DNA of 64,000 nt from Immundisolibacterales bacterium (GTDB taxonomy: Bacteria; Pseudomonadota; Gammaproteobacteria; HK1), in NCBI GenBank assembly GCA_026712715.1, contig JAPOPW010000039.1:46876-110875 (forward strand). Direction: 5' to 3'. Position numbers and translations under genes: made by a program. The notes below the pieces were generated by a model, which saw only the letters and a program-made list of their open reading frames with translations, was not told where the DNA came from and searched no databases. Each line of letters opens with the position of its first letter. Positions within the stretch are counted from its first letter, which is position 1. Positions 1 to 8,758 of this stretch are shown here, piece after piece.

Positions 1-180
1 GCCCATCGCGGCGAGCCCGATCGTGGACTTGCCGGCCCCCGACTCTCCGATGAGGCCCATGACCTCGCCGCGGTGCAGGTCGAGATCGACGCCGTGCACG
101 ATCTCGAACCACTTCTCGTCGGCCCGGCCCTCGATGCGAAGGCCCCGAATCTTCAGCAACAAGCCCCGTTCCCGAGCCAT
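1..180 (-). CDS. ABC transporter ATP-binding protein, N-terminal part (DppD-like, runs off window)
   Basis: The reading frame starts with ATG at 180 and stays open for 60 codons to the window edge, so only the N-terminus is present. It shows the typical first beta-strands of an ABC ATPase and a complete Walker A motif (GESGAGKST) near residues 49-57. It follows the two permease genes by only 4 bp on the same strand, so it is almost certainly the ATPase that energises the peptide-type importer encoded by the next three genes. Substrate and C-terminal half cannot be judged. Confidence 0.9.
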   Translation of the reverse strand, partial: MARERGLLLKIRGLRIEGRADEKWFEIVHGVDLDLHRGEVMGLIGESGAGKSTIGLAAMG

Positions 181-184
181 GGAC

Positions 185-1246
185 TTACTCCTTGAGACCG
201 GAGGAGAGGTGGAGCATCCAGTCCACCACGAAGTTGACGGCCACCGTGAGCAGCGCGATCGCGGCGGCCGGGATCAGCGGGATCATCTCGCCGAACGAGA
301 TGAGGGTCGCGTTCTCGCGAACCATCGAGCCCCAGTCCGCGGTCGGCGGCTGGATGCCGAGGCCGAGGAAGGAGAGCGCGGAGATGGCGAGGAACACGAA
401 GCAGAACCTGAGACCGAATTCCGCCACCAGCGGCGCGGTCGCGTTCGGCAGGATCTCGCGCACGATGAGATACGAAGTCTTCTCGCCCCGCAGCCGGGCC
501 GCCTCGATGTAGTCCATCACCACGATGTTCCCGGCGACGGCGCGGGCGAGGCGGAACACGAGCGGCGAGTACAGGAGCGCAATCACCAGGATGAGGTTCA
601 CGACGTTGGTGCCGACGATGGTGAGGAGAAGCAGCGCGAACACGAGCTGGGGGATCGCCATCAAGGTGTCCACGACCCGCCCGAGGGCCTGGTCGACCCA
701 ACCGCCCAGGGTCGCCGCCATGAGGCCGGCGAGCGACCCGACGAGAAAGGCGATGGCGGTGGTGAGGACCGCGATGCCGACCGTGTTGCGCGCGCCGTAG
801 ATGATCCGGCTGAACATGTCGCGCCCGAGCTGGTCGCCCCCGAGCAGCATCTTGTCGTCCGGCGGCGCGTAGGAGCTGCCGATCACCTCCGCCTCCCCGT
901 AGGGGGCAATCACCGGAGCGAACACCGCGGCCACCACGTAGACCAGGATCACGAACAGGCCGAACGACGCGGTGAGAGGGGCGCTTCGCATCACCTTGGC
1001 CGCCTCGCGCGGGAGGGTCTGGACCAGGAACTCCCGGAAGCTGTACGCGAGCCCCGCGGATGCGAAGAAGAGCCCGATGGCGATCGCGACGTAGCGAAGC
1101 CAGACCTCGCCCCCGAGAAGGCCGAGCAGGAACGAGGCGAGGGTGAGGCTGAACAGCACCAGGAAGGCGTCGCGCCGATGGTAGTAGGCGGCGACGCACG
1201 AGGCGCCGATCATGAGCGTGTAGAAGACGATTGCGAAGGTGCTCAT
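185..1246 (-). CDS. ABC transporter permease, DppC/OppC type
   Basis: 353-residue integral membrane protein of the peptide/nickel importer permease family. About seven hydrophobic stretches are visible. The family EAA-type cytoplasmic loop that docks to the ATPase lies around residues 240-265 (ARLRGEKTSYLIVREILPNA), followed by a conserved C-terminal run containing SFLGLGIQPPTADWG. The N-terminus is longer than in ordinary DppC, with extra hydrophobic segments before the usual first helix (residues 1-70). The start ATG is preceded by GAGGAGCG, which overlaps the stop codon of the upstream permease, implying translational coupling. Operon order on the minus strand is binding protein, DppB-like, DppC-like, ATPase. 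Confidence 0.93.
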   Translation of the reverse strand: MSTFAIVFYTLMIGASCVAAYYHRRDAFLVLFSLTLASFLLGLLGGEVWLRYVAIAIGLFFASAGLAYSFREFLVQTLPREAAKVMRSAPLTASFGLFVILVYVVAAVFAPVIAPYGEAEVIGSSYAPPDDKMLLGGDQLGRDMFSRIIYGARNTVGIAVLTTAIAFLVGSLAGLMAATLGGWVDQALGRVVDTLMAIPQLVFALLLLTIVGTNVVNLILVIALLYSPLVFRLARAVAGNIVVMDYIEAARLRGEKTSYLIVREILPNATAPLVAEFGLRFCFVFLAISALSFLGLGIQPPTADWGSMVRENATLISFGEMIPLIPAAAIALLTVAVNFVVDWMLHLSSGLKE

Positions 1247-1256
1247 GACGCGCTCC

Positions 1257-2210
1257 TCACTTCGGATGCCGCAGCCGCGGGTTGGAGAGGATCACCCCCA
1301 CGTCGGCCACCAGGTTGAGGAGGATGTAGGTCGCGGCGAATACGAGGCAGCAGGCCTGCACCACCGGAAAGTCCCGCTTCGTCACGCTGTCGACGAGGAG
1401 CTGCCCGACTCCCGGGTACACGAACACGATCTCGACCAGCACCACCCCGGTGATGAGATAGGCGAGGTTGAGCGCGACCACGTTGATGATCGGGGCGAGC
1501 GCGTTCGGCAGGGCGTGCACCGCGATGACCTTCCAGCGGGGCTCGCCCTTGAGCCGCGCCATCTCGATGTACGGCGAGGCGAGGAGGGCGATGATCGCGG
1601 CCCGGGTCATGCGCATCATGTGGGCGATGACGACCAGGGTCAGGGTGAGGGCGGGCAGCAGGGTGACGAACACCCGCTCGGTGAACGGCATGTCCGCGGT
1701 CACGCTCGATATCGAGGGGAACCACGGATTCAGGACCGCGAAGAAGAGGATCAGGATGTAGCCGAGGAAGAACTCCGGGGACGAGATGGAGGTCAGCGTG
1801 CTCACGTTCGCGATCCGGTCGAAGACGGATTCGCGCCACAGGGCGGCGAGCACCCCCAGCAGGATCGAGATCGGTATGGAGAACGCCGCCGCCACCGCGG
1901 CGAGGAACAGGGTGTTCGCGAAGCGCGGGCCGAGCTGCTCCGCCACCGAGCGCTTGTTGGCCAGGGAGAATCCGAAGTCCCCCCGCACCGCACCGCCCAG
2001 CCAGTCGAAGTAGCGCACCACCGCCGGGCGGTCCAGGCCGAGGTCCTCGCGCAGCGCCTTCACCGTCTCCGGCGTCGCGGCCTGGCCGAGGATCTGCTGA
2101 GCGAGGTCCCCGGGGAGCAGCTCGACCGCCCCGAAGATGATGATCGAGACGACGAGCAGGGTGACGAGGCCGAGGCCGAGCCGCTTGGCCACCAGTGACA
2201 CAACGCCCAT
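1257..2210 (-). CDS. ABC transporter permease, DppB/OppB type
   Basis: 317-residue inner-membrane permease. It starts with a hydrophobic helix (about residues 10-30) ending in the family signature ELLPGD. A periplasmic stretch with the PETVKALREDLGLDRP-like helix follows, then five further membrane segments with the EAA-like loop at about residues 215-240 (ARLKGEPRWKVIAVHALPNA). Good Shine-Dalgarno AGGAGAAGG before ATG 2210. It pairs with the DppC-like permease 10 bp downstream to form the translocation pore. The solute is not predictable from this subunit; peptides, opines or other small organic molecules are possible. Confidence 0.94.
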   Translation of the reverse strand: MGVVSLVAKRLGLGLVTLLVVSIIIFGAVELLPGDLAQQILGQAATPETVKALREDLGLDRPAVVRYFDWLGGAVRGDFGFSLANKRSVAEQLGPRFANTLFLAAVAAAFSIPISILLGVLAALWRESVFDRIANVSTLTSISSPEFFLGYILILFFAVLNPWFPSISSVTADMPFTERVFVTLLPALTLTLVVIAHMMRMTRAAIIALLASPYIEMARLKGEPRWKVIAVHALPNALAPIINVVALNLAYLITGVVLVEIVFVYPGVGQLLVDSVTKRDFPVVQACCLVFAATYILLNLVADVGVILSNPRLRHPK

Positions 2211-2372
2211 AACGCCCTTCTCCTCCCCCGAACGGTCCGGTATGCGCCTCCCGGCCGGCCGGTATCGCGCCGGACCGACCCGGACTATTTCATGGCATCG
2301 CGCACGCGCGCGGCCTCCGTCGCCGGGTTCCTTCGAGCCCCGGGGCTCCCGCCCGCCTCATCGTGCGCGGCC

Positions 2373-2411
2373 CTCCGGCCGGCGCGGCACCGGGTACCGT
2401 GCCGGCCGGAG
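2373..2411 (-). promoter_or_regulatory. GC-rich stem-loop between binding-protein and permease genes
   Basis: An imperfect inverted repeat (CTCCGGCCGG ... GGCCGGAG, with the inner arms GGCAC/GTGCC and a loop around cgggtacc) lies in the 220-bp gap between the binding-protein stop and the permease start. Stem-loops in this position are common in ABC operons, where they stabilise the binding-protein part of the transcript and lower permease expression. There is no T-tract, so an efficient intrinsic terminator is unlikely. The functional reading is inference from position. Confidence 0.45.
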
Positions 2412-2430
2412 CAGTCCGTTGCGGGTCCGA

Positions 2431-3969
2431 TCAGGCGAACGACCAACGCTCCATCCAGCGCTCCCCGTCGAGATCCCAGTTCGAGCCCATCTGCTCGGGG
2501 GTGGCGACCTTGTCGGACGTCGCGAAGACGTAGGAGGCGAACATGGGAACGATGACCCCTCCCTCGTCGCGCACGATCTGCTGCATCTCCACGTACATCT
2601 CGAGCCGCTTGGCCTCGTCGACCTCCGCCCGGGCCGTTTCGAGCAGCATGTTGAACCGCTCGTGCTCCCACGCGGTGTCGTTCCACGGCTGTCCGGCGGC
2701 GTACGCGGTCGAGAACATCTGGTCCTCGACGGGACGCCCGCCCCAGTAGCAGGCGCAGAACGGCTTCGTGTTCCAGACGTTCGACCAGTAGCCGTCGTTC
2801 GGCTCGCGAATGAGATTGAGGGTGATCCCGGCCGCCTTGGCGCTCTCCGCGAAGAGCGCTCCGGCGTCGACCGCGCCCGCGAAGGCCGCATCCGCGACGC
2901 TCAAGTCCACCGTGAGCGAGTCGAGACCGGCCTGCTTGAGGTAGTGCTTCGCCTTGTCCGGATCGTAGACGCGCTGCTCGAGGTCCTTCGCGAAGAAGCG
3001 CTGCCCGGGTCCGATCGGGTGGTCGTTTCCGACGACCCCGAAGCCCTGCAGGATCTTCTCCACCATCTCCTCGCGGTTGATGGCGTGCTTGATGGCCATG
3101 CGCACGTTGTTGTCGTCGAACGGGGCGACGTTGGTGCGCATCGGGAACGTGTAGTGCTGCGTGCCCGCGATCGAATGGACGTTGAGCCCCGCGCGGCGCT
3201 TCAGCAGGTGCACGGTCTTGAGGTCCACCCGATCGATGGCGTCGACCTGGCCGGTGATGATGGCGTTGGTGCGGGCGGTCGGATCCACGATGGTGATCAT
3301 CTGGATCTCGTCGAAGTTCCCGCGCTCCGAATCCCAGTAGTCTCCGTGCTTGACGAGGTCGATCCGCACCCCCGGGTCGAAGCTCTTGATCTTGTAGGCC
3401 CCCGCGCCGATTCCGGACTGCCAGTCGGCGGTGCCGTCCTCGCTCGGGAGAATCGGAAGGTGGTAGTCGCTCAGGATGAACGGGAAGTCGGCGTTTCCGG
3501 CGCCGAGGGTGAAGACCACGGTGTGCTTGCCGTCGGCCTTGATGTCGGCGATCGGTTCGACGATGGGCTTGGCGGCGGAGGTCGAATCCTCGCCCCGGTG
3601 ATGGTTGATGGACGCGACGACGTCCTGCGCCGTCACCTCGCGGCCGTTGTGGTAGACGACCCCCTGGCGCAGCCTGAACGTCCAGGTCGCGACGTCGGCC
3701 GAAGGCTCCCAGCTCTCCGCGAGCTGGCCGACCAGGGATCCGTCCGCGCCCACCTCGGTCATGTAGCCGTTGTACCCGTGGGTCATCGCGATGGTGAAGC
3801 CGTTCTCGTGGGTCCCGGGGTCGAGGCTGTCCACGGTCTGACCGTGCGCCTTGCCCATGCGCATGACGCCGCCCTTCATGGCGGCGCGGACGGGTCCGAA
3901 GGGGGTCGCGAGCACCACTGCGCCGGCGGCGCTCGTCTGGAGGAATTGGCGGCGTGTCGTTTCGATCAT
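2431..3969 (-). CDS. ABC transporter substrate-binding protein, family 5 (DppA/OppA-like), Tat-exported
   Basis: 512-residue extracytoplasmic solute-binding protein. Residues 1-30 form a twin-arginine signal peptide (TRRQFLQT followed by a hydrophobic AAGAVVLATPFGPVRA stretch), so it is probably exported folded. The body has the family 5 layout, including a PTADWG-independent core motif of the type WTFRLRQGVVYHNGREVTAQD (about residues 95-115) and the usual mixed alpha/beta lobes. Start ATG 3969 follows CGGAG. It is the first gene of the operon that continues into two permeases and an ATPase, so it captures the substrate of that importer. Substrate is unknown. Confidence 0.92.
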   Translation of the reverse strand: MIETTRRQFLQTSAAGAVVLATPFGPVRAAMKGGVMRMGKAHGQTVDSLDPGTHENGFTIAMTHGYNGYMTEVGADGSLVGQLAESWEPSADVATWTFRLRQGVVYHNGREVTAQDVVASINHHRGEDSTSAAKPIVEPIADIKADGKHTVVFTLGAGNADFPFILSDYHLPILPSEDGTADWQSGIGAGAYKIKSFDPGVRIDLVKHGDYWDSERGNFDEIQMITIVDPTARTNAIITGQVDAIDRVDLKTVHLLKRRAGLNVHSIAGTQHYTFPMRTNVAPFDDNNVRMAIKHAINREEMVEKILQGFGVVGNDHPIGPGQRFFAKDLEQRVYDPDKAKHYLKQAGLDSLTVDLSVADAAFAGAVDAGALFAESAKAAGITLNLIREPNDGYWSNVWNTKPFCACYWGGRPVEDQMFSTAYAAGQPWNDTAWEHERFNMLLETARAEVDEAKRLEMYVEMQQIVRDEGGVIVPMFASYVFATSDKVATPEQMGSNWDLDGERWMERWSFA

Positions 3970-4188
3970 TGGCGTACTCCGAAACTGGATTCATCGGCGA
4001 CCCGACCCGTCGGGCGGGCCGGGAGGTTCGCTCTATGCTGGCACGCGAGTACGCATAAGACAAACCACGGCGGTCGCGCGCCCGCGGCCGGTGCGCCGAA
4101 AGCGCCCGGATCTTCGTTGACGCCCCATGCGCCGGTCGTCCCCTGGGTGGCCGCGGGACGTACCGGGCATGCCCCGCGCGGGCGCCGG

Positions 4189-4860
4189 CTACCAGTGCAG
4201 ATCGTCGGGAATCGGGTACGCCCGGTAGGGGTCGTCTTTCGCCGCGGCATCCGACCCGGGCGCGGTGTCGGCCGCGTCCGCGCGATGAACGAATACGATG
4301 GGACGAAGGGTCCGGATCTCGTCCGCCACCGAGGCCGGGACGATGTGGTGGCGGCGCCGGAACCCGACGATCGCGAGCTCGCCGGCCGCGAGCTCGAGGC
4401 GCTGCTTCTTCGTCACGTACACCCGCCGCACCGTTTCATCGCGCATGAAGCTGAACGCGAACTCGGCATTGCGATCGTTCTGCGCATGGCGGTCGAGCAG
4501 ATCGCGGATCCGGAGGTTCAGCGCATGAACGGACGGCCCCTGCCCCGACGGCGGCGCATCGGCCGGCCCGTCACCGGAGCGCGGTGCGCCCCTTCGCGCC
4601 GCACGTTCACCACCCTTTCGGCGGGCCGGATGGGCGGCATCGTTCCTCCCTCCGGCATCCCCGGCCGGGGCGCCGCGCGAACCCGGTTCCGGGCGGCGCT
4701 GCTTCGGTGGCCGCAGACCTTGTGTGCGCGAACCGTCCTTCGCGTCCCGCTTGCCTCTCGAATCGCGCCGACGCTCCTGGCGCTGCTCCGCTCTCGCCTT
4801 GCGGAGCTGATCGGGCGTCGCGAGACCCGCCTTCATCAACTGGTCCTGGAGAGATCCCAC
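4189..4860 (-). CDS. DUF2058 family protein
   Basis: 223-residue cytoplasmic protein of unknown function. The N-terminus (GSLQDQLMKAGL) is the family hallmark. A long basic, low-complexity, probably disordered linker follows (about residues 20-110, rich in R, K, G, P), and then the conserved C-terminal domain beginning near LNLRIRDLLDRH. I chose the GTG at 4860 because a strong GAGGAG sits 11 nt upstream and homology begins there; an in-frame ATG farther upstream would add 32 residues of Gly/Arg-rich sequence without family similarity. It stands alone, more than 200 bp from the ABC operon downstream, with a conserved non-coding element 140 bp upstream. Confidence 0.82.
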   Translation of the reverse strand: MGSLQDQLMKAGLATPDQLRKARAEQRQERRRDSRGKRDAKDGSRTQGLRPPKQRRPEPGSRGAPAGDAGGRNDAAHPARRKGGERAARRGAPRSGDGPADAPPSGQGPSVHALNLRIRDLLDRHAQNDRNAEFAFSFMRDETVRRVYVTKKQRLELAAGELAIVGFRRRHHIVPASVADEIRTLRPIVFVHRADAADTAPGSDAAAKDDPYRAYPIPDDLHW

Positions 4861-4997
4861 GAAATCAGTTACTCCTCGACGTGTCGGACGTTCACCGGAC
4901 GCCGCTTCCGGCGCATGTCGCCCCCCGCGCGCGCCAGGCGGCCGACACCCGGACACCGGCCGCTCGCCCGACTCGGGACAATGTCCGCGAGTTCAGC

Positions 4998-5149
4998 GGG
5001 GCTGCGCCTCGGACCAACGGAACAGGTTCGAAGCCCCCCACATCTCTGCAACCGGTGGAGCGACATACTGGTAGCAGCCTCGTAAGTTTCGTTCCTGAAA
5101 CCGCTTTGCAAGCTTGACTCATCCGTAGAGATCGGGGCCCTTCAAGGAG
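4998..5149 (-). repeat. Dispersed conserved ~150-nt element, copy A (candidate structured RNA)
   Basis: Read on the minus strand, this segment matches a segment at 37952-38107 on the plus strand. An ungapped 69-nt core (5070-5138 against 37963-38031) has 59 identical positions by eye, and weaker similarity runs on for about 80 nt. Both copies begin with a CTCCTTGA block and lie upstream of, and in the same orientation as, the next gene (here the DUF2058 gene, 138 bp away). The differences do not clearly favour any one reading frame, so it looks like an RNA or DNA element more than a gene. Function unknown. Confidence 0.6.
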
Positions 5150-5319
5150 TCTAGTGACGACACTGGAAGATGTCAGCCCGCGTTGGCCCGAAATGAGTAG
5201 GATTCGGGCTCGTTTCGACCGGGATTCCCGACCGGACGGCGGGACCCGGGAGCCCGGCGGCGGGTTCGGGTTCCCCTCGGGGCGTCAGCCTCCGCGTACG
5301 GCAGCGCCCGCCGTCTCGC

Positions 5320-6432
5320 TCAGCGCGCCGATCCCGAAAGACCGCGCCGGCCACTCGCGAGCCACTGCTCGAATTTCTCCGTGAGCGCCGCCTGGCGGGA
5401 GGCCCACCAGCCGGCGTCCATCTGCAGGGCGTTCGCCATGTTCGCCTCCGCGGTGGGGAGCCTGGCCTTGGTCTCGTCGCCCACCAGCGCCATCGCCGAC
5501 CGTCGGGCCGGCCCGTAGGTGATGTACTTCGTCTGTTCCGCGAGCTGCACCGAGCTCGTTGCGAACGCGATGAAGTCCATGGCTTTCGCGAGGTTCGCGG
5601 TTCCCTTGGGGATGCCCCAGGAGTCGATGTCCCAGAGCTGCCCGTCCCAGACGATCCCGTAGTCCTTTCCCTCCTCCACCATGGGACGGTACATGCGCCC
5701 GTTCCAGGCGGAGGTCATGACCACCGCACCCGAATCGAGGAGCTCCACCGGCTCCGACCCGTCGGTCCACCAGACGATGCCCGACCGGATCCGGTCCAGC
5801 ATCGAGAAGGCGCGCGCCGGCCCGTCCTCCGTGTCGAGCGTCGTGTAGACATCTTCCGGTGCGACGCCATCGGCCAACAACGCCCATTCCATGGCGACCC
5901 GCGGGTCCCGCCGCAGGCCCCGCTTGCCGGGGTACTTCTTCATGTCGAAGAAGTCCGCGAGGGTGGCCGGCCGATCGCCCTCGATGCGGGTTCCGTCGAA
6001 GGCGACCACGGTCGCCCACACCATCTGGCCGATGCCGCACTCGGTGAGGGCGCCGGGCATGAAGTCCTGCGCCGCCGGCGTGCCGTCGCTGCCCGCGGCC
6101 AGCGCCCCGTGGTCGATCTTCTCCAGCAGCCCTTCGCGGCACCCGCGGATGAGATCGGACTGCTCGAAGTCCACCACGTCCCAGACGACGTTCTCGGTCG
6201 TGACCTGCACGCGGATCTCGTCCAGTCCGCCTGCGTAGGTCTGCATCGCGACCCACTCGCCAATCCGGCTCCGGTAGGGCTTTACGTAGGCGAGCATCTG
6301 GCTCCGGGTGTAGGTGCCGCCCCAGGAGACGACCGTCAGCTCCTTTTGCACCGGCGACTGGGCCGACGCAGCGGCCACCTGGAACAGGGCCGCCGCCACC
6401 CCGGCGGCTCCAAGGCGAAGGAATGGTTGCAT
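5320..6432 (-). CDS. Extracellular solute-binding protein, PotD-like (spermidine/putrescine family), orphan
   Basis: 370 residues with a cleavable signal peptide (residues 1-24, ending AAASAQ). The mature protein begins with LTVVSWGGTYTRSQ, the typical first strand of PotD/family 1-type binding proteins, and keeps the family features NVVWDVVDFEQSDL and the cysteine pair seen in its paralogue (GCREGLLE, ECGIGQMVW). No ABC permease or ATPase is next to it. Instead it lies 70 bp downstream of the BCCT carrier on the same strand. A homologous orphan sits beside the ClC gene at 12.1 kb. The ligand could be a polyamine or other small cation, but nothing in the sequence proves it. Confidence 0.85.
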   Translation of the reverse strand: MQPFLRLGAAGVAAALFQVAAASAQSPVQKELTVVSWGGTYTRSQMLAYVKPYRSRIGEWVAMQTYAGGLDEIRVQVTTENVVWDVVDFEQSDLIRGCREGLLEKIDHGALAAGSDGTPAAQDFMPGALTECGIGQMVWATVVAFDGTRIEGDRPATLADFFDMKKYPGKRGLRRDPRVAMEWALLADGVAPEDVYTTLDTEDGPARAFSMLDRIRSGIVWWTDGSEPVELLDSGAVVMTSAWNGRMYRPMVEEGKDYGIVWDGQLWDIDSWGIPKGTANLAKAMDFIAFATSSVQLAEQTKYITYGPARRSAMALVGDETKARLPTAEANMANALQMDAGWWASRQAALTEKFEQWLASGRRGLSGSAR

Positions 6433-6502
6433 TGCCTCGATCTCCCTTGTTCGTTTCTCGTCGTGTGCGTGTCGTGCCGGCGCGGCCGGCCGGACCGGCC
6501 TC

Positions 6503-8140
6503 CTAGCCCGCGGGCTCCGGCGCCGCCGGCCCGCCCGATGCGGGCACCGCGCTCGAGTCCTCGTTCAGGGATTTCACGATCCCGAACGTCATCAGCATCA
6601 TGATCACGCTCACGGGGAGCGCGGCCGCGATGGCCGCGGTCTGCAGCGCCTTCAGGCCGCCCGCGAGCAGCAGGACCGCCGCGACGAAGCCCTCGCCGAG
6701 ACCCCAGACGATCCGGAACCGCTGCGGCGGATTGTCGTCGCCCATGCTGAGCATGGTGGTGATGACGAGGGTCCCGGAATCGGAGGAGGTGATGAACCAG
6801 GTGGCGAGCAGGAACGTGGCAAGTGCGGCCATCGCCCAGTTCAGCCAGTACACCGGAGTCATGAGCTCAATCGTTCCGTAGAGGGCCGACGAGAGGTTCC
6901 AGTCACGCACCAACTGGGCGATGCCCGCCGTTCCCACCCCGCCGTCCGCCTGGAGCTCGAGGTAGATCGCGTTGCCGCCGAAGATGCACAGCCAGAAGAA
7001 CGCGATGGTGGTGGGCACGAACATCACCCCGAGCATGAACTCGCGAATCGTTCGTCCGCGGCTGATCCGCGCGATGAACATGCCGACGAACGGCGCCCAG
7101 GAGATCCACCAGCCCCAGTAGAAGATCGTCCAGCCGCCCTGCCAGGCGGACGCGCCCGGCTCGTTGAAGGTCTGGAAGCCCATGGGAATGACGTTCCACA
7201 GGTAGTCGCCGACCGTCGTCACGAAGAACCCCATCAGCCACTGGAACGGTCCCCCGAAGAGGAAGTAGGCGAGCAGCACGACGCTCAGCCAGATGTTCCA
7301 CTCCGAGATGATGCGGATGCCGTTGCCGACCCCGGACACCGCGGAGAACGTGGCCACGATGGAGATGATGACGATCAGGATGATCTGGGTGGTCGTTCCC
7401 GGGTCGATTCCGAACAGGTAGTTGAGTCCGGTCGCCATCTGGCTGACCCCGAGACCGAGGGACGTCGCGACCCCGAACACCGTTCCGAAGACGGCCAGCA
7501 GGTCGACCGCGTGACCGATGGGGCCGTAGATCCGGTCCCCGATGACGGGGTAGAGGGCGGAGCGAAGGGTGAGCGGGAGCTTCTTGCGGAACCCGAAGTA
7601 GGCGAGGCAAAGGCCGATCATCACGTAGACCGCCCAGCCGTGGAATCCCCAGTGGAAGTAGGTCACGCGCATCGCGTAGGCTGCGCGCGTCTCGTTCATC
7701 GCGGTTACCTGGGCCAGATCCGCGAAGGGATTGTTCGGATAGCCCCACGGCTGGGTGTTGTCGAAGTAGAACATCGGCTCCGCGATGCCGAAGAAGAGCA
7801 GCCCGATGCCGACCCCGGCCGAGAACAGCATCGCGAACCAGGAGAAGTTGCTGAACTCGGGCTTGCTGTCGTCGTCACCCAGCTTGATGGCGCCGTGGCG
7901 GCTGCACATCATGTAGATGCAGGCGAAGAGCATGATCGTGAGCGCGCTGATGTAGTACCAGTTGAGCGCCGACTCGATCCACCCGCGCAACGCCGAGTAG
8001 ATGGAGTTGGCGAACTCGACGTTGAGCGCGGTGAAGACGACGAACGCCGCGATCATGCCCTTGGAAGCGATCCCCATGGCGGGATGAAGCCCCTTCCAGA
8101 TGCCGGTCGTCGCTACGAGTCCCGGGTGTTTCTCTTGCAT
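6503..8140 (-). CDS. BCCT family transporter (betaine/carnitine/choline type)
   Basis: 545-residue secondary carrier with about twelve membrane helices. The BCCT signature is clear: the tryptophan-rich segment WWISWAPFVGMFIARISRGR around residues 325-344, where the aromatic box that binds quaternary ammonium groups lies, and the MATGL-type segment in TM3-4. It probably imports a betaine-like compound by proton or sodium symport, serving osmoprotection or catabolism. I chose ATG 8140 (AAAGGA upstream); a longer upstream in-frame extension is Arg-rich and not membrane-like. It is the first gene of a likely two-gene unit with the PotD-like binding protein. Confidence 0.93.
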   Translation of the reverse strand: MQEKHPGLVATTGIWKGLHPAMGIASKGMIAAFVVFTALNVEFANSIYSALRGWIESALNWYYISALTIMLFACIYMMCSRHGAIKLGDDDSKPEFSNFSWFAMLFSAGVGIGLLFFGIAEPMFYFDNTQPWGYPNNPFADLAQVTAMNETRAAYAMRVTYFHWGFHGWAVYVMIGLCLAYFGFRKKLPLTLRSALYPVIGDRIYGPIGHAVDLLAVFGTVFGVATSLGLGVSQMATGLNYLFGIDPGTTTQIILIVIISIVATFSAVSGVGNGIRIISEWNIWLSVVLLAYFLFGGPFQWLMGFFVTTVGDYLWNVIPMGFQTFNEPGASAWQGGWTIFYWGWWISWAPFVGMFIARISRGRTIREFMLGVMFVPTTIAFFWLCIFGGNAIYLELQADGGVGTAGIAQLVRDWNLSSALYGTIELMTPVYWLNWAMAALATFLLATWFITSSDSGTLVITTMLSMGDDNPPQRFRIVWGLGEGFVAAVLLLAGGLKALQTAAIAAALPVSVIMMLMTFGIVKSLNEDSSAVPASGGPAAPEPAG

Positions 8141-8758
8141 GGCCGTCGTCCTTTGTTCTCGGCGCGCTACGCGGCGGCGCCGGCCGCGCACGGGCCGGTT
8201 CGACCGCCCGGTTTGCAGGCCGTTGGGATGGAAGTCGAAAGGGTCGTATCCGGACCGGCCGGCGGAGGTCGGCGGCACGCCCGCGATGATGCGTCCGACA
8301 ATACGCTTTCGAAGGCTGGCGGAAGACCGGGCATGCCCGATCGGAGCGAGGGCGCCGTGTACCGAGCAGCGTCCCGTCTCCCGCCGAACTCCGCCGATAC
8401 CGCCATCTGCAGACCGATACGCCGTAGTTCGGACCGAGTGTAGCACGCAGGTTCTTTCGGGAACCAAACGCTCACGAGCCTTCCGACAGGACGATCGCGC
8501 GCGCCGTTCGCACCCCGTACGATCCGTTTCATTCGCGTGGAAAAGGACCGGGGACGAGGAGCGCCGAACGGGACGGACGGAGCCGGGCGAGGTGCGCCGG
8601 CGAGCCGAGCCGGCTATCCTGATCGGACGCCGGGGTCCGTACCAAACGTGCCGAAAGATCGAGCTTTCCGAACGGCCGGAACGCGCGGCACGCGGGACGG
8701 AGCCCGGGGCTTTCGCGGACCGAATCGCCCGTCACGGCAATCCACCGGAAAGGGATCC
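8141..8758. other. 618-bp divergent intergenic region
   Basis: This gap separates the divergently transcribed BCCT and amidase genes and must hold both promoters. I see a short hairpin around 8452-8467 (GGTTC tttcgg GAACC) and, at the right end, the amidase ribosome-binding site GGAAAGGGA. No credible small gene, tRNA or clear -35/-10 pair was recognised; the base composition is uniformly GC-rich. Confidence 0.5.

Noticed and set aside
5020..5045. tRNA-like T-arm text (GGTTCGAAGCC) inside element copy A
   Set aside because: No acceptor, D or anticodon arms could be fitted around it on either strand.
2137..5085. A 982-codon open stretch on the plus strand across the binding-protein and DUF2058 genes
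   Set aside because: Its translation is Arg/His/Asp-rich without any recognisable domain and it lies antisense to genes with clear homology. In GC-rich DNA such long shadow frames are expected.
8452..8467. Possible third copy of the dispersed element, based on GGTTC and GAACC text
   Set aside because: Only about a dozen bases resemble the core of copies A and B; the conserved flanks are missing.
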